Below, in pieces: positions 9,263-18,651 of a stretch of DNA of 64,000 nucleotides; the stretch's first letter is position 1, and every line of letters starts with the position of its first letter. The DNA is taken from NCBI RefSeq assembly GCF_021398715.1, contig NZ_CP090347.1, forward strand, positions 1,302,001 to 1,366,000. Direction: 5' to 3'. Position numbers and translations under genes: made by a program. The notes under the pieces were generated by a model that had not been told where the DNA came from, did not search any database, and saw nothing but the letters and a program-made list of their open reading frames with translations. This stretch comes from Microbacterium binotii (GTDB lineage Bacteria; Actinomycetota; Actinomycetes; Actinomycetales; Microbacteriaceae).

Positions 9263-9385
9263 GTCAGGCGCCTTTCAGCCGGGGGATAACGTCCCGTTCT
9301 ACGCTAGTCGCAGGGATACATCGCACAGCCGGGCGAGCACGACTTCGCCGTACGCCGGCCGCGAACGGCCGACGAAAGAGGCACA

Positions 9386-10507
9386 GTGACATTGTTCGAG
9401 ACCCCGGGCTCTCTTGCGCCCGAGCCGGCGCGTCGACCCATGCCGCGGTCAGTGGTGGTCGGCATCTGGGCGTTGGTCGTCGCCCTGCTGGCGCTGCTGG
9501 CGATGTCCTTCCTGCCGAGCCCCTACGTGATCGAGCGCCCCGGGCCCGTCTACAACACGCTCGGCGAGGTCACCGACGCCGATGGCAAGGACGTGCCGTT
9601 GATCGCCATCGACGGCGCCGAGACCTACCCGACGGGCGGATCGCTGGACCTGCTGACCGTGCAGGTCATCGGCTCTCCCGAACAGCGGCTGTCCTGGCTG
9701 GATGCGGCCGTCGCCTGGTTCGACCCCACCAAGGCCGTCGTCCCGATGGAGCAGATCTTCCCGACCGGACAGACGAGCGAGCAGCGGTCGGAGCAGAACA
9801 CCGCGATGATGGTGGACTCGCAGGCGGATGCCACCGCCGCCGCGCTCACGCATCTCGGCTACGACGTGAACCCGCAGCTGCAGGTCACCGCGGTCGCCGA
9901 CGGATCGCCCGCGAGCGGCCAGCTGCAGGCTGGCGACCGCATCCTCCAGGCGAACGGCACGGCCGTCACGACCGCCGAGGGTCTGCGCCGCATCATCAAC
10001 GACGGTGCGGGGGCCCCCATCCAGATCCTCATCGACCGCGGCGGCGCTCAGCAGAGCGTCACCGTCACACCGCAGGAGGGGACGGGCGACGCCGCCGGCG
10101 TGTGGCAGATCGGCATCACCCTCACGGTCTCCTACACGTTCCCCTTCGACGTCCAGGTGCAGCTCAACAACGTCGGCGGGCCGTCGGCGGGCATGATGTT
10201 CGCGCTCGGAATGATCGATCAGCTCACCCCGGGCGAGCTCAACGGAGGCGCGCAGGTCGCCGGCACCGGCACCATCAGCGCGGACGGCGAGGTGGGACCC
10301 ATCGGCGGCATCCGCCAGAAGCTCTGGGGCGCGCACGACGCGGGCGCCCAGTACTTCCTGGCACCCGAAAGCAACTGCGACGAGGTCGTCGGCCATGTTC
10401 CCGACGGTCTCCGCGTCTTCTCGGTGTCGACTCTCGACGACGCCGTCGACGTGCTGGATGCGATCTCCTCCGACGCCGAGCTGGACGCGCTTCCCACCTG
10501 CAGCTGA
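9386..10507 (+). CDS. Membrane-anchored PDZ-Lon (YlbL-like) serine protease
   Basis: The 373-residue protein has a single N-terminal membrane segment at about residues 20-43. A PDZ domain follows near 170-230 (VTAVADGSPASGQLQAGD). The C-terminal Lon protease domain carries the catalytic serine in GGPSAGMMFALG near 260 and the partner lysine in GPIGGIRQKLWGA near 310. This is the YlbL/Rv3194c family, Lon-type S16 proteases tethered outside the membrane and implicated in envelope quality control. It begins at a GTG and precedes the UPF0182 gene, the same order as in mycobacteria, which supports an envelope role for the pair. Confidence 0.88.
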   Translation: MTLFETPGSLAPEPARRPMPRSVVVGIWALVVALLALLAMSFLPSPYVIERPGPVYNTLGEVTDADGKDVPLIAIDGAETYPTGGSLDLLTVQVIGSPEQRLSWLDAAVAWFDPTKAVVPMEQIFPTGQTSEQRSEQNTAMMVDSQADATAAALTHLGYDVNPQLQVTAVADGSPASGQLQAGDRILQANGTAVTTAEGLRRIINDGAGAPIQILIDRGGAQQSVTVTPQEGTGDAAGVWQIGITLTVSYTFPFDVQVQLNNVGGPSAGMMFALGMIDQLTPGELNGGAQVAGTGTISADGEVGPIGGIRQKLWGAHDAGAQYFLAPESNCDEVVGHVPDGLRVFSVSTLDDAVDVLDAISSDAELDALPTCS

Positions 10508-10558
10508 CCGATCGCCGTGCATAGCGGGCTCACGGCGACCGCCCGGGTGCGCCCCTCG

Positions 10559-10564
10559 TAGGAT
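10559..10564 (+). promoter_or_regulatory. Leaderless -10 element for the UPF0182 gene
   Basis: TAGGAT lies 6 nt before the GTG start at 10571, the standard spacing for a transcript that begins at the start codon. Confidence 0.55.
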
Positions 10565-10570
10565 GAAGGG

Positions 10571-13471
10571 GTGACTTCGACCGCAGCGCCGACGCCCGTC
10601 CCTGTCAACAGATCCCGGCGGGTGATCGCGATCTCGCTTGCCGTCATCGCGGCGCTCGCGGTGGGGTTCTTCCTCTTCGCGAGCCTCTACGCCGACTGGC
10701 TCTGGTACGACCAGCTCGGCTACTCGACGGTTCTGACCACGCAGTGGCTCTGGCGCGCCGCGATGTTCGTGGTGGGCTTCCTCGGGATGGCCATCCCGAT
10801 CTGGATCGCGATCCAGCTCGCCTACCGGCTGCGTCCCGTCTACGTGCGCCTGAGCTCCCAGCTCGACCGCTACCAGGAGGTCGTCGAGCCGCTGCGGCGT
10901 CTCGCGATGTGGGGAATCCCGGTCTTCTTCGGCTTCTTCGCAGGATTCGCGACCTCGGCGCAGTGGGAGACCGCGGCGCTGTGGCTCGGTGGGGTGCACA
11001 CCGACACCGCCGACCCGCAGTTCGGCATGGACACCGGCTTCTACCTCTTCGCGCTGCCGTTCTACCAGGGTGCGGTCGGTTTCGCCTCCGCCGTCGTGCT
11101 GGTGGCACTTCTGGTCACTGCGCTCGTGTCCTACCTCTACGGTTCGGTGCGCATCGGCCAGCGCGAGCTTCGCATCTCCAAGCCCGCCCGCATCCAGCTC
11201 GCCATCATCGCGGGTCTCTACCTGCTGCTGCAGGGTGTGAGCCTGTTCCTCGACCGCTTCGGCACCTTGACGCAGGCGGGCGACCGGATCACGGGTGCGA
11301 GCTACACGACGGTCAACGCGACAATCCCCGGCCTCACGATCCTCTCGATCGTCGCCGCCTTCGTCGCCGTTCTCTTCTTCGTCACGGCCATCATCGGACG
11401 TTGGCGCTATCCGCTGATCGCGACAGCGCTGCTGGTGGTCACCTCGCTCGTCGTGGGGGTCGCGTACCCGTGGATCCTCAACACGGTCCAGGTGCGGCCC
11501 AACCAGCGCACGCTCGAGATGCCGTACTTCGAGCGGAACCTCGACGCGACCAAGACGGCGTTCAACATCGAGGGTCTCGACACGACGTCGTACGACGCGA
11601 AGACCGACGCCGAGCCCGGTCAGCTGCGCTCCGACGCCGAGACGACCGCATCCATCCGCATCATGGACCCGGCGATCATCCAGCCGACCGTGCGCCAGCT
11701 GCAGCAGTACCGTCCGTACTACCGCTTCGAGGATCCGCTGGACGTGGACCGCTACAAGATCGACGGTCAGACGCAGGACACCGTCGTCTCGGTCCGTGAG
11801 GTGAACACGGCGGGTCTCGGCGACGCCGGGTCCTGGCAGAACTCCACCCTCGTCTACACGCACGGTTACGGCCTCGTGGTCGCCAAGGGCAACGAGCGCA
11901 CGACCGACGGCGACCCCGTCTTCATCGAGGGCAGCATCCCCGCATCCGGGTTCCTGACCGACGAGAAGTACGAGCCGCGGATCTACTTCGGCGAGAACTC
12001 TCCGGCGTACTCCATCGTGGGCGCGCCCGAGGGCACGACCCCGATCGAACTGGACTACCCGTCGGCGAGCGACGGCGGCAACGACACCCGCACGACCTTC
12101 GACGGCGACGGCGGCCCGTCCATCGGCAACATGTTCAACCGCCTGATCTACGCACTGAAGTTCCAGTCGGAGCAGATCGTCTTCTCCGACTCGATCAACG
12201 AGAAGTCGCAGATCCTGTACGACCGAGACCCCGCTGTGCGCGTGCAGAAGGCGGCGCCGTACCTCACGCTCGACTCCGACCCGTACCCGAGCGTCGTGGA
12301 CGGCCGCGTGGTGTGGATCGTCGACGGATACACGACGAGCGACCAGTACCCGTACTCCACGGCGACGAGCATGTCGCAGGCGATCGAGGATGCGAACAAC
12401 CCGACTCCGCGCGTCGCGCTCGACAACGTCAACTACATCCGCAACTCGGTGAAGGCGACCGTCGACGCCTACGACGGCAAGGTCACCCTCTACGCCTGGG
12501 ACGACACCGATCCGCTGCTGCAGGCGTGGCAGAACGTCTTCCCGACGACGATCAAGCCGGTCTCGGACATGTCCGCCGACCTCATGAGTCACGTGCGTTA
12601 CCCGACGGACCTGTTCAAGGTTCAGCGCGCCATGCTCGGCGAGTACCACGTCGACACGGCCCAGTCGCTCTACGAGCGTGACAACGCCTGGTCCACGCCG
12701 GCCGACCCGCAGAACCCCGACGTCAACCAGCCGCCGTACTACCTGAGCATGAAGATGCCGGGTCAGGACGAGCCGAGCTACTCGATGTTCACGAGCTTCA
12801 TCCCGCAGTCGACGGGCACGGAGTCGCGCAACGTCCTGATGGGCTACCTCTCGGTGGACTCGGACGCCGGCAGCCAGGCGGGCGTGAAGAGCCCCGACTA
12901 CGGCAAGCTGAGGCTCTTGGAGATCACGGCCGGCGCCACCATCCCCGGCCCCGGCCAGGTGCAGAACACCTTCAACTCGGATCCCGGGATCTCCGCGCAG
13001 ATCAACATCCTGAAGCAGGGCCAGTCGAACGTCATCAACGGCAACCTGCTGACCCTGCCCGTCGGCGGCGGACTGCTGTACGTGCAGCCGGTGTTCGTGC
13101 AGGCCTCCAGCGGTACACAGCTGCCGCAGCTGCAGAAGGTGCTGGTCGCCTTCGGTACCGAGGTCGCGTTCGAGGACACCCTGAACGAGGCGCTCAACGC
13201 GCTGTTCGGCGGCGACTCCGGCGCCAACGCGGGCGACCAGGACGTCGCGCCCGATCCGGGGACGACGCCCTCGCCCGAGCAGACCGGTGGCACGGACGGC
13301 ACGTCCACGGGGAACACCGGAAGCCCGGACTACCAGGCCGCGCTGCAGGATGCCCGACAGGCGCTGCTCGACCGCGATGCCGCTCTCAAGGCCGGCGACT
13401 GGACCAAGTACGGCGAGGCGGACAGTCGGCTGACCGCCGCAGTCGACAAGCTGATCCAGCTCGGCGGCTGA
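10571..13471 (+). CDS. UPF0182 family large membrane protein
   Basis: The 966-residue protein begins with about seven hydrophobic membrane segments in the first 310 residues. A long extracytoplasmic domain of roughly 500 residues follows (NTVQVRPNQRTLEMPYFERN onwards). A Thr/Gly/Pro-rich linker near 890-930 leads to a short helical C-terminal domain. The length and layout match UPF0182 proteins such as mycobacterial Rv3193c, whose biochemical role is not established. It follows the PDZ-Lon protease after 63 bp and has its own leaderless -10 box. A strong hairpin 19 bp past the stop probably ends transcription. Confidence 0.9.
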   Translation: MTSTAAPTPVPVNRSRRVIAISLAVIAALAVGFFLFASLYADWLWYDQLGYSTVLTTQWLWRAAMFVVGFLGMAIPIWIAIQLAYRLRPVYVRLSSQLDRYQEVVEPLRRLAMWGIPVFFGFFAGFATSAQWETAALWLGGVHTDTADPQFGMDTGFYLFALPFYQGAVGFASAVVLVALLVTALVSYLYGSVRIGQRELRISKPARIQLAIIAGLYLLLQGVSLFLDRFGTLTQAGDRITGASYTTVNATIPGLTILSIVAAFVAVLFFVTAIIGRWRYPLIATALLVVTSLVVGVAYPWILNTVQVRPNQRTLEMPYFERNLDATKTAFNIEGLDTTSYDAKTDAEPGQLRSDAETTASIRIMDPAIIQPTVRQLQQYRPYYRFEDPLDVDRYKIDGQTQDTVVSVREVNTAGLGDAGSWQNSTLVYTHGYGLVVAKGNERTTDGDPVFIEGSIPASGFLTDEKYEPRIYFGENSPAYSIVGAPEGTTPIELDYPSASDGGNDTRTTFDGDGGPSIGNMFNRLIYALKFQSEQIVFSDSINEKSQILYDRDPAVRVQKAAPYLTLDSDPYPSVVDGRVVWIVDGYTTSDQYPYSTATSMSQAIEDANNPTPRVALDNVNYIRNSVKATVDAYDGKVTLYAWDDTDPLLQAWQNVFPTTIKPVSDMSADLMSHVRYPTDLFKVQRAMLGEYHVDTAQSLYERDNAWSTPADPQNPDVNQPPYYLSMKMPGQDEPSYSMFTSFIPQSTGTESRNVLMGYLSVDSDAGSQAGVKSPDYGKLRLLEITAGATIPGPGQVQNTFNSDPGISAQINILKQGQSNVINGNLLTLPVGGGLLYVQPVFVQASSGTQLPQLQKVLVAFGTEVAFEDTLNEALNALFGGDSGANAGDQDVAPDPGTTPSPEQTGGTDGTSTGNTGSPDYQAALQDARQALLDRDAALKAGDWTKYGEADSRLTAAVDKLIQLGG

Positions 13472-13490
13472 CCCGCATCCGCTCGACCTC

Positions 13491-13521
13491 GCGCCGGTCC
13501 CGCCTTCCGCGGGGCCGGCGC
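13491..13521 (+). terminator. Probable terminator after the UPF0182 gene
   Basis: The two 13-nt arms (13491-13503 and 13509-13521) pair fully with one G-T wobble around a CTTCC loop, 19 bp after the stop codon. The tail is only weakly T-rich (gctcgtctt), as is common in high-GC genomes. Confidence 0.6.
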
Positions 13522-13534
13522 GCTCGTCTTCCCC

Positions 13535-13611
13535 ACCCGCGAGACTGCATGTCTGCGACGAGATCACGGTGTTTACCCGTGATCTCGTGCGGGAGATGCA
13601 GTCTCGCGGGT
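13535..13611. repeat. Nested 77-bp palindromic element
   Basis: Perfect 16-nt outer arms (13535-13550 and 13596-13611) enclose perfect 12-nt inner arms (13558-13569 and 13577-13588) around a 7-nt centre, with partly mismatched 7-nt spacers between them. The outer arm begins acccgcgagactgcat and the inner arm is acgagatcacgg. It lies between the convergent UPF0182 and crtEb genes. It resembles a REP/BIME-like intergenic palindrome more than a simple terminator, because there is no T tract on either strand. Confidence 0.7.
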
Positions 13612-13664
13612 TTGATGAGGGGAGCCCGCGGGCGTGAGATCCGGCGAAGGGATGCGGGCCCGCG

Positions 13665-14549
13665 TCAGGCGGTGAGGAGGGCGTACCAGATCAGCAGCAG
13701 GGTCGTGCCGAAGCCGCCCAGTTGGTTGAGCCACAGGAACCGCCCCCACCCGACCGTGGCGCGCTCGCACGTCTCATCGGTGATCGAGCGGTAGGGCCAC
13801 AGGGCGAGCAGGTACGGGATGACGAGCAGGCCGCCGAGCGGTCCCGGCCACGCCGACGCGAGCATCACGAGGCCTGCCGCGAGATAGCACCCGAGCGCGA
13901 ACCACACGGTCCACCGCGCGCCGCGCACGGTTGCGATCGAGGCGATGCCGGCCTCGCGGTCAGCGGTGACGTCCTGCACGGCACCGAACGCGTGGGAGGC
14001 GACGCCCCACAGCGCGAAGGCGACGAGGACGGCGATGAGCCCCGGAGTGAAGGTCGCGCCCGAGAGCACGAGCCCGTACACCGCGGGTGAGAAGAAGTGG
14101 ATGCTGCTCGTCAGCGAATCGGCGAACGGCACCTCTTTGAGACGGAGCGGCGGCGCCGAGTAGAACACCACGAAGAACAGGCTGACGGCGAGCACGACCC
14201 AGGATGCGGGCGAGCCGACGGCGACGAGGTAGACCACGAACGGCAGGCACGACAGCGCTGCCGCCCACAGCGTGATCCGGTGCATCCGGCGATCGAGGAC
14301 AGCCCCGTGCGCGCCGCCCTTGCGTGGATTGCGCAGGTCCGACTCGTAGTCGAAGACGTCGTTCACGCCGTACATCGCGAGGTTGTACGGGACGAGGAAG
14401 AACAGCGTGCCGAGGATGAGCGTCAGATCCACCGTGCGCGTGGTCATCACCACGGCCGCCGCGAACGGGAACGCCGTGTTGATCCAGCTCACGGGGCGCG
14501 ACGAGACGAACAGCGTACGAAGTACGCCGGCGGGGCGGAGGTCTGTCAT
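13665..14549 (-). CDS. crtEb: Lycopene elongase / C50 carotenoid prenyltransferase
   Basis: This is a UbiA-type membrane prenyltransferase of 294 residues with about eight or nine hydrophobic segments. The Asp-rich sites expected for prenyl diphosphate binding are NDVFDYESD near residue 62 and QDVTADREAG in the second half. In C50 carotenoid pathways CrtEb adds two C5 units to lycopene, giving flavuxanthin-type intermediates. It is the last gene of the operon and its ATG overlaps the crtYf stop as ATGA, which fixes the start at 14549. The operon position matches Corynebacterium crtEb. It ends about 50 bp from the nested palindrome. Confidence 0.88.
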   Translation of the reverse strand: MTDLRPAGVLRTLFVSSRPVSWINTAFPFAAAVVMTTRTVDLTLILGTLFFLVPYNLAMYGVNDVFDYESDLRNPRKGGAHGAVLDRRMHRITLWAAALSCLPFVVYLVAVGSPASWVVLAVSLFFVVFYSAPPLRLKEVPFADSLTSSIHFFSPAVYGLVLSGATFTPGLIAVLVAFALWGVASHAFGAVQDVTADREAGIASIATVRGARWTVWFALGCYLAAGLVMLASAWPGPLGGLLVIPYLLALWPYRSITDETCERATVGWGRFLWLNQLGGFGTTLLLIWYALLTA

Positions 14550-14851
14550 TCGGTCTTCCGAGTCGGGAGCAGCGAGAGCACGGCGGGAACGCCGAACGCT
14601 GCGCACAGCGGGTAGGAGAAGTCCTCGATCGGGGCGAGTCCGATCCGGATGCCGCTGAGATGCTCGGCGGGATAGGTGAACAGATCGAGGGCGATCATCA
14701 CGTTATCGAAGACCGCCGTCAGTGCGAACAGCGCGATGGCGGCGACGACGCTGGCCCGCATCCTTCGCCCGAAGCCGGGCCGGCGTGCACTGATCGCGGT
14801 CACGACCGCGGTCACCAGGACGAAGGGCAGCACGATCAGCGCGTAGGTCAT
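14546..14851 (-). CDS. crtYf: C50 carotenoid cyclase subunit (CrtYf-like)
   Basis: This is a 101-residue membrane protein with three hydrophobic segments and the lycopene cyclase-domain motif APIEDFSYPL, a PxE(E/D) signature. It is one half of the small heterodimeric cyclases that close the rings of C50 carotenoids. Start and stop overlap its neighbours: ATGA with crtEb downstream, and its ATG overlaps the crtYe stop. Whether the rings formed are epsilon, gamma or beta type cannot be read from the sequence. Confidence 0.85.
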   Translation of the reverse strand: MTYALIVLPFVLVTAVVTAISARRPGFGRRMRASVVAAIALFALTAVFDNVMIALDLFTYPAEHLSGIRIGLAPIEDFSYPLCAAFGVPAVLSLLPTRKTE

Positions 14852-15174
14852 GCCGCGTCCCGCCGGCGCTTGGTGACCCGCAGGGACGCGGCGTGCACGA
14901 CGAGCGCGAGATAGCACAGGAACGCGAGGAACACCGGCTCCTCGACCGGGAGGTGAGGCGCGAGATCGATGCCGACGAGCAGAGGACTGCCGCCTTTGAC
15001 GAAGACGCCGGTGACGATGCCGACCGCGTCCCAGAGCAGGAAGAAGGCCGTACCGATGCCGACGGCCGCCGCGGTGCGTCCCGGACGCGCCCAGAGCGCC
15101 AGCCGGAACCGCGCGTCGAGGGCACCCACCCCGGCGATGCTGATGAGCAGCGCCAGCAGGTAGAGACCGGGCAT
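14848..15174 (-). CDS. crtYe: C50 carotenoid cyclase subunit (CrtYe-like)
   Basis: This is a 108-residue membrane protein with three hydrophobic segments and the motif LPVEEPVFL, the partner PxEE signature of the heterodimeric cyclase. Its ATG shares one base with the crtI stop (TGATG), so translation is coupled. CrtYe and CrtYf act together as a membrane complex on the C50 chain made by CrtEb. Confidence 0.85.
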   Translation of the reverse strand: MPGLYLLALLISIAGVGALDARFRLALWARPGRTAAAVGIGTAFFLLWDAVGIVTGVFVKGGSPLLVGIDLAPHLPVEEPVFLAFLCYLALVVHAASLRVTKRRRDAA

Positions 15175-16727
15175 CACACCGCCTCGGCCGCCGGCTCGGG
15201 GAGCGGGCCCGCGGAGCGATCGCCGCGCAGTCGCTTCACGACGAGTTCGGCCGAGATCAGACACATCGGAAGGCCGATGCCCGGCAGCACGGAGGCGCCG
15301 GCGTAATACAGTCCGTCCACCTTCGCCGAGGCGTTGCGGGGGCGGAACAACGCGCTCTGCATGAGCGGATGCGCGAGGCCGAGGGCGTTGCCCCGCCAGG
15401 CGTGCAGGTCGGTCTCGAAGTCGCCGGGGGCGATCGTACGGCGCACGACGATGCGCTCACGCAGGTCGGGCACGCCGCACCAGGCGGCGATCTGGTCGAT
15501 GGCCGCATCCGCCGCGCGCTCGATCACGACGTCACCGGCCCCGTCGACACCGCCGTGGCCGAGGCCGGGGTCGGCCGGGATCGGTACCAGGACGAAGAGG
15601 TTCTCGTGGCCCTCCGGCGCGACGGAGGGGTCGGTGGCGCTGGGACGGCAGACGTAGAGAGACGCCGGGTCAGGGATGCGGGTCGCGTCGCCGAAGATGG
15701 CGGCGAAGTTCGTGCGCCAGTCCTCGGTGAACAGGAGCGTGTGGTGGGTGAGCTCGGGAAGCTCGCCCTTCACGCCGAGGAGCACGAGCAGCGCGCCGTA
15801 GCTGGGCGTCTTCGACGTCCACCACGACTCCGGGTAGGTGCGATAGCGCTCCGGGACGAGGCGGGTCTCGGTGTGATGCAGATCGGCGCTGGAGACCACG
15901 ACGTCGGCGTCGAAGCGGCGGCCGTCGGCCGTCACGACGCCGCGAGCGACGCCGTCGGCGACGAGGATCCGATCGACACCGGCACCGGTCTCGATCACGA
16001 CACCGCGTTCGGTGGCGAGGCGCGCGATGGCGTCGATCAGCGCGGTGAAGCCGCCCTGCGGGTAGCGCACCCGATCGTCGAGATCCAGGTGGCTCATGAG
16101 GTGGTACAGGCTCGGCAGCTGATAGGGAGAGCCGCCCAGGAAGACGCCGGCGTAGCCCAGGATCTGGCGGAGTCGGGTGTCGGTGAAGCGTTTGTCGATC
16201 CGGGACTGCAGCGGTTGCGTGAGCAGTCGCGTCAGGTGACCGAGCCGGCGCAGGATCGCGGGGTCGGTCAGGTTTCCGAGGGACTCGTACGTGTCGTAGA
16301 GGAAACGGTCGACCGCGAGGTCGTACGCCTCGCCGGCCGAGTCCAGGTAGGCATCCAGACGCGCACCGGCTCCCGGTTCGATCGACTCGAACAGCGCGGT
16401 CGCCTCCTCGCGACCCGACACGACGTCGACAGGCGTCTCGTCCAGGTGCGATTCGGCGTAGACGCGATAGGCGGGGACGAGATCGACGAGATCGAGCTGC
16501 TCCGCGGTCGTCGTGCCGAGCAGGCGGAAGAAGTGGTCGAACACCTCCGGCATGAGGTACCAGCTGGGGCCGGTGTCGAAGCGGAAGCCGTCGCGCTCCC
16601 ACGAGCCCGCCCGGCCGCCCACCTCGTCGCGCCCCTCCAGCAGGGTGACGTCGTGCCCGTCGGTCGCGAGCAGCGCGGCCGTGGCGAGCCCTGCGATGCC
16701 GCCTCCGATGACGACGGTACGACTCAT
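15174..16727 (-). CDS. crtI: Phytoene desaturase
   Basis: The 517-residue FAD-dependent desaturase begins with the dinucleotide-binding motif VVIGGGIAGLATAALL and an acidic LLEGRDEVGGRAGS segment. The family C-terminal region ends with YYAGASVLPGIGLPMCL, part of the FAD site. It converts phytoene to lycopene in the membrane. The ATG overlaps the crtB stop (ATGA), and the stop overlaps the crtYe start. The length is typical for bacterial CrtI. Confidence 0.95.
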   Translation of the reverse strand: MSRTVVIGGGIAGLATAALLATDGHDVTLLEGRDEVGGRAGSWERDGFRFDTGPSWYLMPEVFDHFFRLLGTTTAEQLDLVDLVPAYRVYAESHLDETPVDVVSGREEATALFESIEPGAGARLDAYLDSAGEAYDLAVDRFLYDTYESLGNLTDPAILRRLGHLTRLLTQPLQSRIDKRFTDTRLRQILGYAGVFLGGSPYQLPSLYHLMSHLDLDDRVRYPQGGFTALIDAIARLATERGVVIETGAGVDRILVADGVARGVVTADGRRFDADVVVSSADLHHTETRLVPERYRTYPESWWTSKTPSYGALLVLLGVKGELPELTHHTLLFTEDWRTNFAAIFGDATRIPDPASLYVCRPSATDPSVAPEGHENLFVLVPIPADPGLGHGGVDGAGDVVIERAADAAIDQIAAWCGVPDLRERIVVRRTIAPGDFETDLHAWRGNALGLAHPLMQSALFRPRNASAKVDGLYYAGASVLPGIGLPMCLISAELVVKRLRGDRSAGPLPEPAAEAV

Positions 16728-17596
16728 GAGCGTTCCTTCAGGGGTGCGGCGCCGAGCCAGGCGCGGGCGGCGAGAACGGCCTTCTGCGATGTGGGTACGC
16801 GCACACGGCCCTCCGCGCTCGCCCCGCGCAGGCGCGCGGAGAGTGCGGCGAAGAGGTCGTGGGCGGCGGTGACGGCCCTGCGGCAGTCCGGGGGCAGGAG
16901 GGGGATGGTGGCGGCTGCTGTGGCGAGGTCCGCGTCGATCCGGTCGAGTACGTCGTCCCGCGTGCGCTCGACGCCGTCGACGGCGAGGTAGTCACGTCCC
17001 AAGGCGCCCGCGTCGTGCTCCAGGTCGCGAAGGAAGTTGACGTCCTGGAAGGCGCGTCCGAGAGCGCGCGCCCCGGCGACGAGGTCGGCCGGGGGAGAGG
17101 AGGGGGAACGGCGCCCCGCGTTCTCGAAGACGGCGAGACACATGAGCCCCACCACCTCAGCCGATCCGTAGACGTAGCTGTCGTGCGAGACGTCGTCGTG
17201 CTCGCGCACACCCAGGTCCGTGCGCATCGATGCGAAGAACGGGGCCGTCAGGTCTTCGCCGATCCCGCACTCGCGGGCGGTCAGGGCGAACGCGTGAACG
17301 ACGAGGTTCGCGCTGAAGCCGCGCTCGACGGCGGCGCGGGTCTCCGTCTCGAAGGCGTCGAGGACCTCTTCCTGCTGATCGCGGTCCAGGCCGGCCTCTC
17401 CGGCCGGCCCGTCCACGATCTCGTCCGCGACACGAACGAGTGCGTAGACGTTGCGGATATGGGGACGGGTGCGCGGACTGAGCAGACCCGTCGCGAGGGC
17501 GAACGAGGTGGAGTAGGCGCGGATGACGGATGCGGCGGCGGCCACCGCCGTCCGGTCGTAGAGGGAGAGTCCGCTCGGCTGGTCTCGCGTGCTCAC
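16724..17596 (-). CDS. crtB: Phytoene synthase
   Basis: The 290-residue squalene/phytoene synthase family protein has both Asp-rich motifs: DEIVD near residue 58 and DLEHD near 195 (QDVNFLRDLEHD). It joins two GGPP molecules head-to-head to give phytoene. The GTG start overlaps the crtE stop as GTGA. It sits between crtE and crtI, matching its place in the pathway. Confidence 0.94.
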   Translation of the reverse strand: MSTRDQPSGLSLYDRTAVAAAASVIRAYSTSFALATGLLSPRTRPHIRNVYALVRVADEIVDGPAGEAGLDRDQQEEVLDAFETETRAAVERGFSANLVVHAFALTARECGIGEDLTAPFFASMRTDLGVREHDDVSHDSYVYGSAEVVGLMCLAVFENAGRRSPSSPPADLVAGARALGRAFQDVNFLRDLEHDAGALGRDYLAVDGVERTRDDVLDRIDADLATAAATIPLLPPDCRRAVTAAHDLFAALSARLRGASAEGRVRVPTSQKAVLAARAWLGAAPLKERS

Positions 17597-18651
17597 GGCA
17601 TCCTCTCCGCGATGCGGGTCGCGAGCTCGTCGACGAGCCCGAGAGCCGCCGGCGACAGTGTCGCGGCGTCGGCTCGAGCGGAACGGAGCGTCTCGTCGAT
17701 GAGGACCGCGAGGCGCTCGCGGGCGCCGGTGGCATCCAACGCGCGCTGTGCGGCGAGCACGGCCACCGGACCCGTGTGCGCGACCGCGAGAGCCTCCGCG
17801 ACCGCGTCGCGGCCCGCTCCCTGCTGCGCCAGGACGACGAGGGGAGTGCGCTTGGCCTCACGGAGGTCGCTGCCCACATCGCGACCGGCTTGGTCGGCTG
17901 TGCCGAAGGCGCCGATCAGATCGTCGACGAGCTGAAAGGCCAGTCCCAGAGCGCCGCCGGCCCGGCGGAGCGCCTCGAGCTCGGGTTCGCTCGCGCCGGC
18001 GAGCAGCGCGCCCGCACGCAGCGGCGCGTCGAAGGAGTAGACGGCGGTCTTGTCGTGTGCCGTGGTGAGTACGGCGGCCGCCTCCGCCGCGTGCAGTCCG
18101 AGCGCGTTCTCGACGTCGGCGAGCTCGCCGGCGGCGGAGACCGACACGGCGTCGTCGAAGAGTTCCACGAGCGCCGTCCGCGTCGCCGCCGGGACGTCGA
18201 TGAGCGCGAGGATGCGGGTGGCTTCGTACAGCAGCAGGTCGCCGCCGAGGATCGCCGCCGCGTCGCCGAGATCGTCGGCGCCCGCGGCGGACGCGCCGGC
18301 GGCGGTGGCGCGCGTGCGGAACTCGCCCGAGATGTTCAGGACGCCGCGACGCTGGACGTCATGGTCGATCACGTCGTCGTGCACGACGAAGGCCGCGTGC
18401 AGCAGCTCGAAGGCCGCAGCGACCTCGTAGACGGCAGGCAGCGCCTCGTCCGCGCCGTCGAACGCGAGGTATGCGCCCACGACGTTCGCCGGTCGGAAGC
18501 GCTTGCCGCCGGTTGCCGCGCGCGTGACCGCGGCGGTGAGCGCGGCGTACGCCTCTGCTCCGTCGGTCGCGCGGCGACGGATGCGGGCGAGAGCCGCATC
18601 GACGGCCGCGTCGATCCCGGCGCGGTTGTCCGCGCTCAACCAGGAGATCAT
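17593..18651 (-). CDS. crtE: Geranylgeranyl diphosphate synthase
   Basis: The 352-residue trans-prenyltransferase has the first Asp-rich motif HDDVIDHDVQRRG near 90, GGDLLLYEA near 150 and the second motif QLVDDLIGAFG near 225. It makes GGPP for phytoene synthase. The ATG at 18651, which overlaps the idi stop as ATGA, gives the correct family N-terminus; longer upstream readings run antisense through idi and are not credible. Confidence 0.93.
   Translation of the reverse strand: MISWLSADNRAGIDAAVDAALARIRRRATDGAEAYAALTAAVTRAATGGKRFRPANVVGAYLAFDGADEALPAVYEVAAAFELLHAAFVVHDDVIDHDVQRRGVLNISGEFRTRATAAGASAAGADDLGDAAAILGGDLLLYEATRILALIDVPAATRTALVELFDDAVSVSAAGELADVENALGLHAAEAAAVLTTAHDKTAVYSFDAPLRAGALLAGASEPELEALRRAGGALGLAFQLVDDLIGAFGTADQAGRDVGSDLREAKRTPLVVLAQQGAGRDAVAEALAVAHTGPVAVLAAQRALDATGARERLAVLIDETLRSARADAATLSPAALGLVDELATRIAERMP

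Noticed and set aside
9449..13567. A 1372-codon open frame on the minus strand
   Set aside because: It lies antisense to the UPF0182 and PDZ-Lon genes, has an Arg/His/Asp-rich composition typical of shadow frames in high-GC DNA and no recognisable domain.
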